Shown here one piece after another: positions 1 through 7,475 of a DNA stretch of 10,242 bases. Source of the DNA: Planctomycetota bacterium. GTDB taxonomy: Bacteria; Planctomycetota; Planctomycetia; Pirellulales; Pirellulaceae. Within the stretch, counting starts at the first letter, position 1. Every line of letters begins with the position of its first letter. Both the position numbers and the translations under genes were made by a program. Where the stretch lies: assembly GCA_024277285.1 (NCBI GenBank), contig JAJRVM010000220.1, forward strand, positions 1-10,242, given 5' to 3'. The notes below the pieces were generated by a model that saw only the letters and a program-made list of their open reading frames with translations, had not been told where the DNA came from and searched no databases.

Positions 1-29
1 CCTCCCCGCCGCCGAAGGCGGCGGGGAGG
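1..29. repeat. Perfect GC-rich hairpin, possible terminator
   Basis: Positions 1-13 and 17-29 are exact reverse complements (13 bp, almost all G/C) around the 3-nt loop GAA. Read on the minus strand, the top of the stem is C-TTCG-G, the very stable UUCG tetraloop often seen in intrinsic terminators. Any T-tract for the minus strand would lie before position 1, outside the window, so terminator function cannot be confirmed. On the plus strand the stem is followed by a purine run (AGGAAAGGGGGGGA-like), not by T residues, so a plus-strand terminator is unlikely. Confidence 0.5.
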
Positions 30-77
30 AAAGGGGGGGAGTAGCTGGCATCGCGGGTAGCTCACCAGCCGTTTTCA

Positions 78-98
78 CCCATGGGACAAGCCCATGGG
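78..98. repeat. Paired CCCATGGG palindromes, 8-bp stem-loop
   Basis: The palindromic octamer CCCATGGG occurs at 78-85 and again at 91-98, separated by ACAAG. Because each copy is its own reverse complement, the pair is both a direct and an inverted repeat, and can form an 8-bp hairpin with a 5-nt loop. No T-tract follows on either strand, so it is not a typical terminator. Its function is unknown; a small interspersed repeat is possible. Confidence 0.5.
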
Positions 99-220
99 AG
101 TCTCTGGAAAGCGACATTACTTCATTCGGCTAAACTGTTACGCGTTTTCGTGTGCATCGATTTGTGGCTTTGACGAAGTGTCTGGAGTTGGGAATCGTAC
201 GGAATGAGCAGTGGCACCAC

Positions 221-260
221 ACAAAACGGCAGTGCAACTCGTGATCGAGTCGCACTGCCG
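221..260 (-). terminator. Intrinsic terminator of the PEP-CTERM gene
   Basis: On the minus strand, 38 nt past the stop codon of the PEP-CTERM gene, positions 260-252 and 235-227 form a perfect 9-bp stem (CGGCAGTGC / GCACTGCCG). After a single A/C mismatch the stem continues with 4 bp (ACTC / GAGT) around the 6-nt loop at 241-246. Reading onward on the minus strand, the stem is followed by TTTTGT (226-221). A GC-rich stem followed by a T-run is the classical Rho-independent terminator layout, and its place just after the gene supports the call. Confidence 0.75.
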
Positions 261-298
261 CACTCAAAGGGAGGTTTCAGCCGGTGATTTCAAGACAA

Positions 299-991
299 CT
301 ATTCGGCCGCTTGCAGACGAGTGCGTCGACGTGACGCCAACACCAGACCGACCAGTCCGATTGCCGCCAGTACGAAGGTCGAGGGTTCGGGAGCCGACGA
401 AGCGACTGTAATATCATCGACGTACGTGGCGCCCCGACCGTACAGTGCGAACACAACGTCCTTGCCGACATCCGCGGCCGTGGCTGTATACGACATCGAG
501 TACGCGTTCCACAGGAAATCCGTATCGGGAACGTCAAAGAAGTCCAAGGCCACACTCGTCCCAAGATCCGCACCTTCCATCGGATCGTGGTCGGCGATGT
601 ACAGGTAAAGCCCTTCACCCGCCGTCGCTGCCGTAGCCTGCAGCGACACCGTGTACGTGATGCCTTCGGCAAACGTCCGCCCCGTATTCTGCCATAAATA
701 CGAGGCGTTCATACCGACAAACTGTTCCCCAGAATTGCCCGTTGGATAGGTATTGTCACCCGCGCGGGCATTTCCGATCCAAACGGAATCACGACCGTCA
801 AGCGTGTTCCACGGAGGACTTGCCACGTCCGTGACGTACTCCCAACCGTCCAGGTTCGGACTCGCTCGGCCCAACGAATAGGCTTCCCAGTCCTCGGACG
901 CGTACAGCCCCGCGTTGGCTGTTGCTGTCAACATGCTGCACAACACCATCGACAACGCGATCGTGCCCCAAAGTGATAATCGTTTCTTCAC
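299..991 (-). CDS. PEP-CTERM sorting domain-containing exported protein
   Basis: This 230-residue protein is exported and probably sorted at the membrane by an exosortase. Residues 1-27 form a signal peptide (KKR, hydrophobic core, cleavage after ANA). The C-terminus is a complete PEP-CTERM signal: the PEP triplet at 201-203, a hydrophobic helix to about 219 and an Arg-rich tail (RRRTR). Between them lies a beta-rich domain, ending in YVDDITV just before the PEP motif. That ending is typical of the jelly-roll, carbohydrate-binding-like ectodomains of planctomycete PEP-CTERM proteins. The GTG start at 991 is chosen because AAGGAG lies 7 nt upstream and the signal peptide begins exactly there. 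The frame stays open upstream to 1195, but that part does not look like protein. An intrinsic terminator follows, so the gene is probably monocistronic. Family knowledge: such proteins are thought to be processed at the envelope and linked to exopolysaccharide. The ligand is unknown, and no exosortase gene is in the window. Confidence 0.9.
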   Translation of the reverse strand: MKKRLSLWGTIALSMVLCSMLTATANAGLYASEDWEAYSLGRASPNLDGWEYVTDVASPPWNTLDGRDSVWIGNARAGDNTYPTGNSGEQFVGMNASYLWQNTGRTFAEGITYTVSLQATAATAGEGLYLYIADHDPMEGADLGTSVALDFFDVPDTDFLWNAYSMSYTATAADVGKDVVFALYGRGATYVDDITVASSAPEPSTFVLAAIGLVGLVLASRRRTRLQAAE

Positions 992-998
992 TATACAG

Positions 999-1004
999 CT
1001 CCTT
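999..1004 (-). promoter_or_regulatory. Shine-Dalgarno site setting a GTG start
   Basis: AAGGAG on the minus strand lies 7 nt before the GTG at 991. It decides the start of the PEP-CTERM gene in favour of GTG rather than the upstream ATG at 1195, which would add 68 residues in front of the signal peptide. Confidence 0.8.
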
Positions 1005-2168
1005 TTCCAAAAAAAACGACAAACGATCGCCAGCAGAACATCTGCCCGCGAAACGAGCACTCCCCAGCGTCCAACGCCAGGTAGCTGCTCTCGCCTCTTC
1101 CCTAGAAACTCATGCTTCTGGCCCGGAAGGGCCGACACAAGGCGACAACGATCGCCGTAGCAGCTCTCCGGGTTTGTTTTCCGATGTCCGTCCATCGCTC
1201 ACCACCAAAGCAGAACAGACTTGCTGACTCACGTAACCGAGGATCCGCAAACGATCCGTTGCACGACAATCCGCTGGACACTCAATGCCGTTCGAGCTCT
1301 CACACCGCGAACGAGTGCGGCACAGTTTCGTGATGCTGCAGCGCAGCGCACGCTTCTCGTGCACTCGGCGCGCACCGCGAACGCCGCAACACACGCTCCT
1401 TGAAAAGAGGAACGCGCTGCTTTACGGGCACGTCGCTCGCGTCATGCAACGCGCATGCGCAAGCCACAGCAAAGAAAAACTACTGAGCGGACGATGGACA
1501 CTCCGTTGAACGAGGCGGCCGTAGCCGCTAGTCCCTACCGATCGGCCGTTTCACGAAGCTGCGCAGTGAATCTGCCATACTGCCTGCTCGATGCGCAAAA
1601 ATGTTCGGAATTGGCTATGCCGACCGACAGGCTTGCAGCACACTCGCTCGCGACAGAATCGACGGTACGCTCCGCTACTATCGGAACTCGATCAATCGTC
1701 CCTGATCAAGAACACGAGCTGTTAAACAATCAATGAACAGCTCGCACGAAAAGATATGCTTTGATGAGGCAAATTGATTCCGTGGCAAGAGCCTGCCCCA
1801 AAGTTGCTCTTACCACGTTCAACCTTGGCCGATCATAGCGCGCTGCGTCAAGAATGTCGACTCCCAAATCGGGTGGAGCAACCACACCTGCGGCGCGTCG
1901 CACAAAAAAGGAGCCAGCCTGCTCGCGGGATGCGCCGATGGTTCGCCAGCATCGCTAGCAAGCATGACAGTCAGCAGGTCGCGCGCAAAACGAACCGTAC
2001 GCCATGATGGATCCACATACCAACATATGAACATAGCTCCATGCGTTGGCGCAACGTGAGGTCAACGAGAAGACGAGCAGCCGTTGACGCGGTGTGAGTC
2101 ACGATGGGTTAGTGACTTCGGCCGAGGGATCGGGACCGATCGTCGCTCTGCTTGATGGCGTCCAGCTC
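1005..2168. other. Long intergenic region without a supportable gene
   Basis: About 1.16 kb between two minus-strand genes. Several open frames exist (for example plus 1455-1736 and 1774-2007, minus 1819-2034). None has a good ribosome binding site, a recognisable domain or a signal peptide, and they overlap each other. Visible structures are small: the GGCCC-GGAA-GGGCC hairpin at 1120-1133, the near-direct repeat AACGATCGCC around 1022 and 1148, the 9-bp inverted repeat at 1715-1744 (separate entry), and the near-palindrome GATCGG-GA-CCGATC at 2128-2141. The promoter of the PEP-CTERM gene should lie in the first part, but I cannot point to clear -35 and -10 boxes. Decayed coding sequence or an unrecognised small RNA cannot be excluded. 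Confidence 0.5.
1715..1744. repeat. Perfect 9-bp inverted repeat
   Basis: CGAGCTGTT at 1715-1723 is exactly reverse-complementary to AACAGCTCG at 1736-1744, with a 12-nt A-rich spacer. No T-tract follows on either strand, so it is not a standard terminator. The size and symmetry would suit a dimeric regulator's operator or an RNA hairpin. It is not near a gene start, so its role is open. Confidence 0.5.
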
Positions 2169-3158
2169 TTATTTGGCAACCGCGCGCAACTGATCGATCT
2201 CGGCCGTTAACAACTTTGCTTGTGATCGTGCGTCGTCCAAAGACGAGCCTTTGGAGATGCCCGGGCGTTTGTGGCCGGCTGCAGTCAGGTAGGCGTTGCG
2301 CCACAATGCCATCCGCTTTTCAAGGAGCTTCAACACTTTGGTTGGAACATGATGAGCCGTCAGCATCGCGGCAGTCGTTGGAGCGACCGACGCATCCGCA
2401 TCCGCATCCGAACAAGCCCGGATCAACTGCTGCGTGATGAGCCAATGTCCGGCGGCGTTGGGATGAACCGCATCACGCTGGAACGTGAAATCCGAGTTCG
2501 TTTGGCGGTGTCGCGCCACTTCGCGCATCATCGGACCATGCACATCGATCACCAGCCACCCTCGTTTGCGTTGGCTCAACAACCAATCGCTGTAATGGTC
2601 AAGCACACGGTTATAGGAAAACGTTTTCTTAGCGCGTTGATCGTCGTACATGGGGGGCGTCAGCAGGACGAGGCGTGCGCCGGCGGCCCGGACCGCTTTG
2701 TCCAGTTCCTCGATCCCGTGCTGGTAGCGTTTGAAACGTGTTTCGTCAAACGGCTGGTAGATGCCACAGTTGATCCCATAACAGGCGAAGACCAGGTTCG
2801 GTTTCGTCTTGTCGAGCACGCGTTGCAAGCGTTCGGACAGCGCGGGACGCGGAAATCGGCCGCCAGCATGCCCCTCTTCGCTCAACCCCGAGACCGTCTC
2901 GCTGGGCAAGCCAACGTTGATCACCAGCGGCATCTGTTTTACGTCCTGGGTCAGCAGCCAAGCTTCAAAATAGGCAACGTACGTACCACGGTAAGTGATA
3001 CTGTCACCTAAGAAGACGATTCGCTTGGCGTGCGTCACCAGATCGTGCAGTTCGGCGTGAGACGCGCCATGCTCGGCTGCATCTTCCGGCAAAGCGGCCG
3101 ACGCGGGGGCCACCGTGCAAACAAGGCATGTTGCCATAACAAGAAACGTACGTAGCAT
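2169..3158 (-). CDS. Exported SGNH/GDSL-family hydrolase
   Basis: This 329-residue protein has a signal peptide (residues 1-21, cleavage after ASA), so it acts outside the cytoplasm. It belongs to the SGNH superfamily of esterases and lipases. The four blocks are visible: GDSI (51-54, nucleophile Ser53), Gly83 in INVGLPSE, Asn130 in CYGIN, and the DAVHP motif with catalytic Asp229 and His232. The fold is complete by about residue 245. A mainly helical extension of about 80 residues follows, opening with an Asp-Ala repeat (DADADA) encoded by tandem hexamers. The ATG at 3158 is preferred over an in-frame start at 3287 because it begins the signal peptide and has GAGG about 8 nt upstream. The likely reaction is hydrolysis of an ester, perhaps acetyl groups on a polysaccharide; the substrate cannot be read from the sequence. 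The gene is divergent from the haem/FGE-like gene, with 182 bp between them. Confidence 0.88.
   Translation of the reverse strand: MLRTFLVMATCLVCTVAPASAALPEDAAEHGASHAELHDLVTHAKRIVFLGDSITYRGTYVAYFEAWLLTQDVKQMPLVINVGLPSETVSGLSEEGHAGGRFPRPALSERLQRVLDKTKPNLVFACYGINCGIYQPFDETRFKRYQHGIEELDKAVRAAGARLVLLTPPMYDDQRAKKTFSYNRVLDHYSDWLLSQRKRGWLVIDVHGPMMREVARHRQTNSDFTFQRDAVHPNAAGHWLITQQLIRACSDADADASVAPTTAAMLTAHHVPTKVLKLLEKRMALWRNAYLTAAGHKRPGISKGSSLDDARSQAKLLTAEIDQLRAVAK
2392..2409. repeat. Three tandem GCATCC hexamers inside the SGNH gene
   Basis: Three exact copies of GCATCC (plus-strand reading) lie in frame in the SGNH hydrolase gene. They encode an alternating Asp-Ala stretch at about residues 251-256, at the junction between the catalytic domain and the C-terminal extension. 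Such short in-frame repeats can vary in copy number without breaking the frame. Confidence 0.7.
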
Positions 3159-3340
3159 TGCGAACCTCACGCTAAAGATCTTACGGGGCGTGGAGAAACC
3201 ACCATTCGCCCAACACTCTCCTTCACGAACCGCACAAGACAGGGGCCGACCAGCAACATAACAGGCCCTCAAGTGATCCAGCGTCATTCTAGCAGATCGA
3301 TCATCGAAAAAAAGAAAAGGGGGCAGAACTCCCTCGGTGG

Positions 3341-5770
3341 TTGTGTGGACGTGGAGAACACCTTCGCTGGGATTACACCGATACGCCGCATGTCTGGAAT
3401 CGCATCTTGTTCACAATGAACCCGGACGGAACGGGGCAGAGTACGTTCTACGGCTCGAACTCGTATTGGCCAAACTCATTGTTTTTTGCTCGCACGATTC
3501 CCAATCATTCGACGAAGTTCGTTGGCATTGTGACCGGCCACCATGTGGGCCGCGCTGGCGAGCTGATTCTGTTCGACGTTGCGAAAGGACACCGCGAAGC
3601 AGACGGAGTGGTGCAGCGCATCGGCGATCGGCACGCCAGAATTGAGCCACTGATTGAAGATAAGCTGACCCAACACTCGTGGCCGAAGTTTCTCAACCCC
3701 TATCCGCTGAGCGATAAGTATTTCCTGGTTTCATGCAAGCCGACCCCCGACGCATTGTGGGGGATCTATTTGGTGGACGTTTTTGACAACCGAATACTGC
3801 TCAAAGAGGAAGAGGGCTGGGCACTGCTGGAACCGCTGCCGCTACGCCCACGTCCGCCCGTCATTCCCGACCGGACGAAGCCGGACAGTTCGTACGGTAC
3901 GCTCTACCTGGCAGACGTTTATTCTGGGCCTGGGCTGAAAGGAATTCCACGTGGAACGGTCAAGAACCTGCGGTTGTTTACCTACCACTTCGCCTACCAG
4001 AAACAAGCGGGGATCGAAGATCGAGTTGGAACGGACGGACCGTGGGAGGTCAAACGCGTATTGGGGACCGTGCCGGTAGAGCCCGATGGATCGGCTATGT
4101 TTCGGGTGCCGGCACAGACGCCAATCTCGCTGCAGCCCTTGGATGCGGAGGGCAAAACGCTGCAACTGATGCGCAGCTGGATGACGGTGATGCCCGGCGA
4201 ACGGCGAAGCTGTGTGGGATGCCACGAGAATACCGCCGACACGCCACCTTCTTTGACCGGACTAACGCGCGCCGAACGTAAGCCCGTCGCGGTGATCTCG
4301 CCCTGGTATGGACCGCCACGCGGGTTCTCATTCGAGCGTGAAGTGCAGCCAGTGTTGGACAAGTACTGCGTTAGTTGCCACGACGGATCACCGTCGAAAG
4401 CAGGTGACGTCATGCCCGATCTCCGAACGCGACAAGATGTGTTTTGGGCTTATCGGCACGGCAATCCAGATCTCGTTCGCTTTGAAGGGATTCCGATCGA
4501 ACAGTTATCTAAGAAGTACTCCGGACTGTTCCCGCCAAGCTACATTGAGCTTCGTCGGCATGTTCGCGTCGGGGGATTGGAAAGCGATCTGCATCTGTTG
4601 CCGCCCATGGAATTCCATGCCAGTACGTCGCGTTTGGTCCAGATGCTCGAAAAAGGACACCATGGTGTTGAACTCAGCCGCGAAGCATGGGATCGCTTGG
4701 TGACGTGGATCGACCTCAATGCGCCCTGCCACGGGACGTGGAGCGAGTTTACGCGGATCGCCGGCCAGCAGGACCGACGTCGTTGCGAACTGCGCGCCTT
4801 GTATGGCGGTAGAACCGAAGATGGCGAGCAGATTGTTCGTGGCGATCCACCGTTCGGCGGCGACCTGACTCCTGTTATGCCGAAAACGCCCGACGGGGAC
4901 TCAGCACAGGTAGTGCCGAGTGCACCATCAACACGGATTGCGACATCTGCCGTCTCCGTTAACGTGGGGCAAGAGACCAACTCGGCGGCGCGTCACGCAA
5001 CGGTACCACCAGAAAAACGACCATTGATGAAACTCGATCTAGGTGAGGGCGTCTCCATCTCCTTGGTCAAGATTCCCGCCAATCAAGGTGTCGACCAACT
5101 CAATGTCGCGCGGCCGTTTTGGATGAGCTGTTGCGAAATCACGAATCTCCAATACCGTCGGTTTGATCCGGAACATGACAGTCGCTTTGAACATCGCGGA
5201 TCTTGGATTTTCAGCGAGGAATATCTGGGCTGGCCTCTTAATGCGCCCGATCAACCGGTAGTCCGAGTTTCATGGCACGAAGCAAACGCTTTCTGCAACG
5301 CCATTTCGCAACGGTTGGGCCGAAACGTGCGTTTACCTACTGAGCGAGAATGGGAATACGCTTGCCGTGCCGGCCGGTCGACTTCGTTCTGGTTTGGCCC
5401 GGCCGCGAGTGATTTCTCGTCCTTCGCCAACCTGGCCGACCGGTCGTTGCGCCGGCTGGCGACGGAGTCATGGAATCCGAAACCGCCGGACGTAGTAGCG
5501 CGCGATGACCGTTTCAACGACGGATACTTGGTGACGGCCAAGGTCGCGGCGTTTGCACCCAATCCGTTCGGACTATACGACATGCACGGCAATGTGGCGG
5601 AATGGACCGAGACCAAGCACGACGATCAGTCCGACGGGCGAACCGTTCGCGGTGGATCGTGGCGTGACTTGCCCCGCGACGCGACCGCGTCACAGCGCTG
5701 GGGCTATCAGCCTTATCAACGAGTCTTCAATGTCGGATTTCGAATCGTGTGCGAAATAGAAGACCATTGA
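3341..5770 (+). CDS. 5'-truncated HZS-alpha-like / dihaem / FGE-like fusion protein
   Basis: The frame encodes up to 809 residues in three parts. Residues 1 to about 285 match the planctomycete protein family related to hydrazine synthase alpha (propeller-like region: RWDYTDTPHVWNR, GHHVGRAGE, LSDKYFLVSCKPTPDALWG). Two c-type haem motifs follow: CVGCH at 291-295 and CVSCH at 343-347. After a low-complexity linker (about 490-560), residues 563-805 are an FGE-sulfatase (SUMF1/EgtB/PvdO-like) domain with LPTEREWEYACRAG, GLYDMHGNVAEW, RGGSW and VGFRIV. The region matching the FGE active-site cysteines has no Cys, so formylglycine-generating activity is not supported. The N-terminus is abnormal: homology begins at once, without a signal peptide, although haem attachment needs export. 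TTG 3341 is only the frame limit, with no good ribosome binding site; the nearest purine-rich stretch is about 17 nt upstream. In-frame sequence extends back to a TAG at 3290 without looking like the family. The gene is probably a 5'-deleted remnant. Its function in ordinary planctomycetes is not established, and hydrazine synthesis should not be assumed. Confidence 0.8.
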   Translation: MCGRGEHLRWDYTDTPHVWNRILFTMNPDGTGQSTFYGSNSYWPNSLFFARTIPNHSTKFVGIVTGHHVGRAGELILFDVAKGHREADGVVQRIGDRHARIEPLIEDKLTQHSWPKFLNPYPLSDKYFLVSCKPTPDALWGIYLVDVFDNRILLKEEEGWALLEPLPLRPRPPVIPDRTKPDSSYGTLYLADVYSGPGLKGIPRGTVKNLRLFTYHFAYQKQAGIEDRVGTDGPWEVKRVLGTVPVEPDGSAMFRVPAQTPISLQPLDAEGKTLQLMRSWMTVMPGERRSCVGCHENTADTPPSLTGLTRAERKPVAVISPWYGPPRGFSFEREVQPVLDKYCVSCHDGSPSKAGDVMPDLRTRQDVFWAYRHGNPDLVRFEGIPIEQLSKKYSGLFPPSYIELRRHVRVGGLESDLHLLPPMEFHASTSRLVQMLEKGHHGVELSREAWDRLVTWIDLNAPCHGTWSEFTRIAGQQDRRRCELRALYGGRTEDGEQIVRGDPPFGGDLTPVMPKTPDGDSAQVVPSAPSTRIATSAVSVNVGQETNSAARHATVPPEKRPLMKLDLGEGVSISLVKIPANQGVDQLNVARPFWMSCCEITNLQYRRFDPEHDSRFEHRGSWIFSEEYLGWPLNAPDQPVVRVSWHEANAFCNAISQRLGRNVRLPTEREWEYACRAGRSTSFWFGPAASDFSSFANLADRSLRRLATESWNPKPPDVVARDDRFNDGYLVTAKVAAFAPNPFGLYDMHGNVAEWTETKHDDQSDGRTVRGGSWRDLPRDATASQRWGYQPYQRVFNVGFRIVCEIEDH

Positions 5771-5800
5771 CGGCTGTTTTCCTCGTATTAGCGTTCAGCA

Positions 5801-5825
5801 GCGGCCCCTCTCCTGAATGGGCCGC
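5801..5825 (+). terminator. Possible stem-loop after the haem/FGE-like gene
   Basis: GCGGCCC (5801-5807) and GGGCCGC (5819-5825) form a 7-bp, all-GC stem with an 11-nt loop, 30 nt after the stop codon. The place fits a transcription end, but no T-run follows, so this is a weak candidate. The rest of the gap to 6006 holds the acyltransferase leader. TACAAT and TATACT (5966-5971) could be -10 boxes, but neither has a convincing -35. Confidence 0.3.
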
Positions 5826-6006
5826 CGGCGGTCTCAATTCCGTGAACGAGTGCGCGTGATCACACTTGCACGGCGAAACTCTCGCTGATCTTTGCGTAGG
5901 CACTGAGAACCTACAATAGGCGGAAAGCCTCCTCCCTTCGGTGGAAATGCGCGGCCAAATGTAGGTATACTGCATTCCCTGCAATTACCCCAACGGGAGA
6001 GATTAC

Positions 6007-7233
6007 ATGAACGCACCTGCTCAAGACGCCACGACGCGCACCATATTCCTGGACAACATACGAACCTGGATGGTGCTGATCGTCATCGTTTTCCATGTTG
6101 CACTCGGCTACGGCAGTATCTCACTTTGGCCGGTTTACGATCCACCAAGGATCGTCGTCGCCGATTGGATTTATTGGATCGGTGATGTTTTCATGATGGC
6201 CATCTTATTTTTCGTCGCCGGCTATTTTTCCGTTCCCTCCATTAGCCGGCGGGGGACTGCATCCTTTTTGAAACGCAAGGCCATTCGACTACTTGTGCCC
6301 TGCTTTCTTGTCACCCTGTTACTCAATCCAATATGCATGTATTTGTGGCACTACACGAAGGACTTTACTCTACATTTGGGTCGCATGTCATATTGGGCGT
6401 ATTGGGGAGAGTTTCTCCGAGACGGATTTCAGGCGCGCATTGCCACTGCCAGCATACGCGAAGGAATCGTCACGCATTACAGCTTGTTCCATTGCTGGTT
6501 CTTGACCGTGTTGATGGTCTTTTTCCTTGCATTTGCCCTGTGGTATCGACTGTTCGGCCGCCTGACACGCGTCTCGACGACGCCGGAACCGACGCCGGTG
6601 CCACAAATCAAACGGTGGTTGATCGGTGGCTAGCTGGTGGCAGCCTTCCTTATCGGACTGATCATGTTGGCAGGTCGAATTCCGGCATGGTTCATGATTG
6701 GCCCGATCCTCTCTTTCGAGTTTCCGAACGTCGTCCTGTATACCGTCTATTTTGCGATCGGAGTTGTTGCGTACCGTCAGCGCTGGTTCGACTAGCCTCA
6801 ATCCTTCGGATCAAGCGCGGTATGGACAGGCGTCTGTTTGCTCATGTGTGTCCCTTACCTCTTCATGATGCACTGGATGGTGGAAAACCCCAGCACTTTC
6901 GAGTCACCATGGTTTCTGACACTGCATTGGTGTTATCGCGTGTTTTTCTGCTCGGCATTTCTCGGTGCGTTTATCACGGTGGGCTTGCGTTATGCGAACG
7001 GCCCCTCGCGTTTCAATCGAGTCTTGGCCGAAAACTCGTACAAAATGTATCTGTTGCATATGATCGTCGTGATTCTGTTGCAGTGGGGGATATGGTATTG
7101 GGACGGTGGGTCAACCTACATCAAGCTTATCGTGATCAGTCTCCTATCAATCCCGCTCACTTACCTGGTGGCCATTTCCATTCCGAATCGCTTCGAGCTC
7201 ACACCGAACCGGTGGTCACGTCAGCCGAACTAG
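6007..7233 (+). pseudogene. Acyltransferase 3 family membrane protein with two internal TAG codons
   Basis: One continuous frame of 409 codons encodes a multi-pass membrane acyltransferase of the Acyltransferase_3 (OafA/MdoC-like) type. TAG codons at 6631-6633 (codon 209) and 6793-6795 (codon 263) interrupt it before the terminal TAG at 7231-7233. Family hallmarks occur in all three segments. The first has IFLDNIRTW followed by a hydrophobic helix with the conserved FH pair, and later HCWFLTVLMVFF. The middle (53 codons) is two membrane helices ending VAYRQRWFD. The last has LAENSYKMYLLHMIVV, the typical final-helix motif. Total length suits the family, and no frameshift is visible. The ATG has GGGAG 7 nt upstream. 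Such enzymes move acetyl or similar groups onto glycans or lipids at the inner membrane. As read normally, the product stops at 208 residues, about half the enzyme. A pipeline may call two genes (6007-6633 and a fragment near 6838-7233). Readthrough or sequencing error are the alternatives to a pseudogene. Confidence 0.8.
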
Positions 7234-7302
7234 CAACCAAGACATCTTTTTTCGGCAACTTGAGAAACCGTGGCAAGTATGAAGGGATCTCGGTACTTCG
7301 AC

Positions 7303-7437
7303 AATGACGAATGAAGTCCGAATGACGCGTGTCGAATGCTCTCCCATCGGGCGACCTGTCTAGGATTGCGCCGTACACGGTTCCTGGCCTCGGATTTTGG
7401 CGTTTGTTGGTCATTGGGTGTTTCGTCATTCGTCATT
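7303..7437. repeat. Inverted clusters of an AATGACG heptamer repeat
   Basis: In the gap between two convergent genes, AATGACGAATGA at 7303-7314 is exactly reverse-complementary to TCATTCGTCATT at 7426-7437. Each cluster holds further degenerate copies of the heptamer: AATGACG at 7321-7327 on the plus strand, and AATGACC on the minus strand near 7408-7414. The 111 bp between them show no protein signal. This looks like an interspersed repeat in a gene-poor spot. The gap as a whole (7234-7475) has no gene and no clear terminator for either neighbour. Confidence 0.55.
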
Positions 7438-7475
7438 ACGCGGCCTCAGTTGAGCGGCTAAGTGACGCTGTCCAG

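Noticed and set aside
1455..1736. Open frame of 93 codons on the plus strand
   Set aside because: No good ribosome binding site, no domain or signal peptide, and composition unlike the real genes; its stop lies inside an inverted repeat.
2271..3011. Open frame of 246 codons on the plus strand
   Set aside because: It is the antisense shadow of the SGNH hydrolase, whose catalytic motifs are all present on the minus strand.
3341..5770. True hydrazine synthase alpha subunit of an anammox organism
   Set aside because: The FGE-like domain and the overall type match the wide planctomycete family of unknown function, and no other hydrazine synthase or anammox gene is nearby.
6631..6795. Alternative genetic code or pyrrolysine as an explanation of the TAG codons
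   Set aside because: Other genes in the window end at TAG at sensible places, and no pyrrolysine genes or special RNA structure can be seen here. Kept only as a remote alternative.
6333..7307. Open frame of 324 codons on the plus strand
   Set aside because: It overlaps the acyltransferase frame in another phase. The acyltransferase frame has the membrane helices and family motifs; this one is an Arg/His-rich shadow that stays open by chance.
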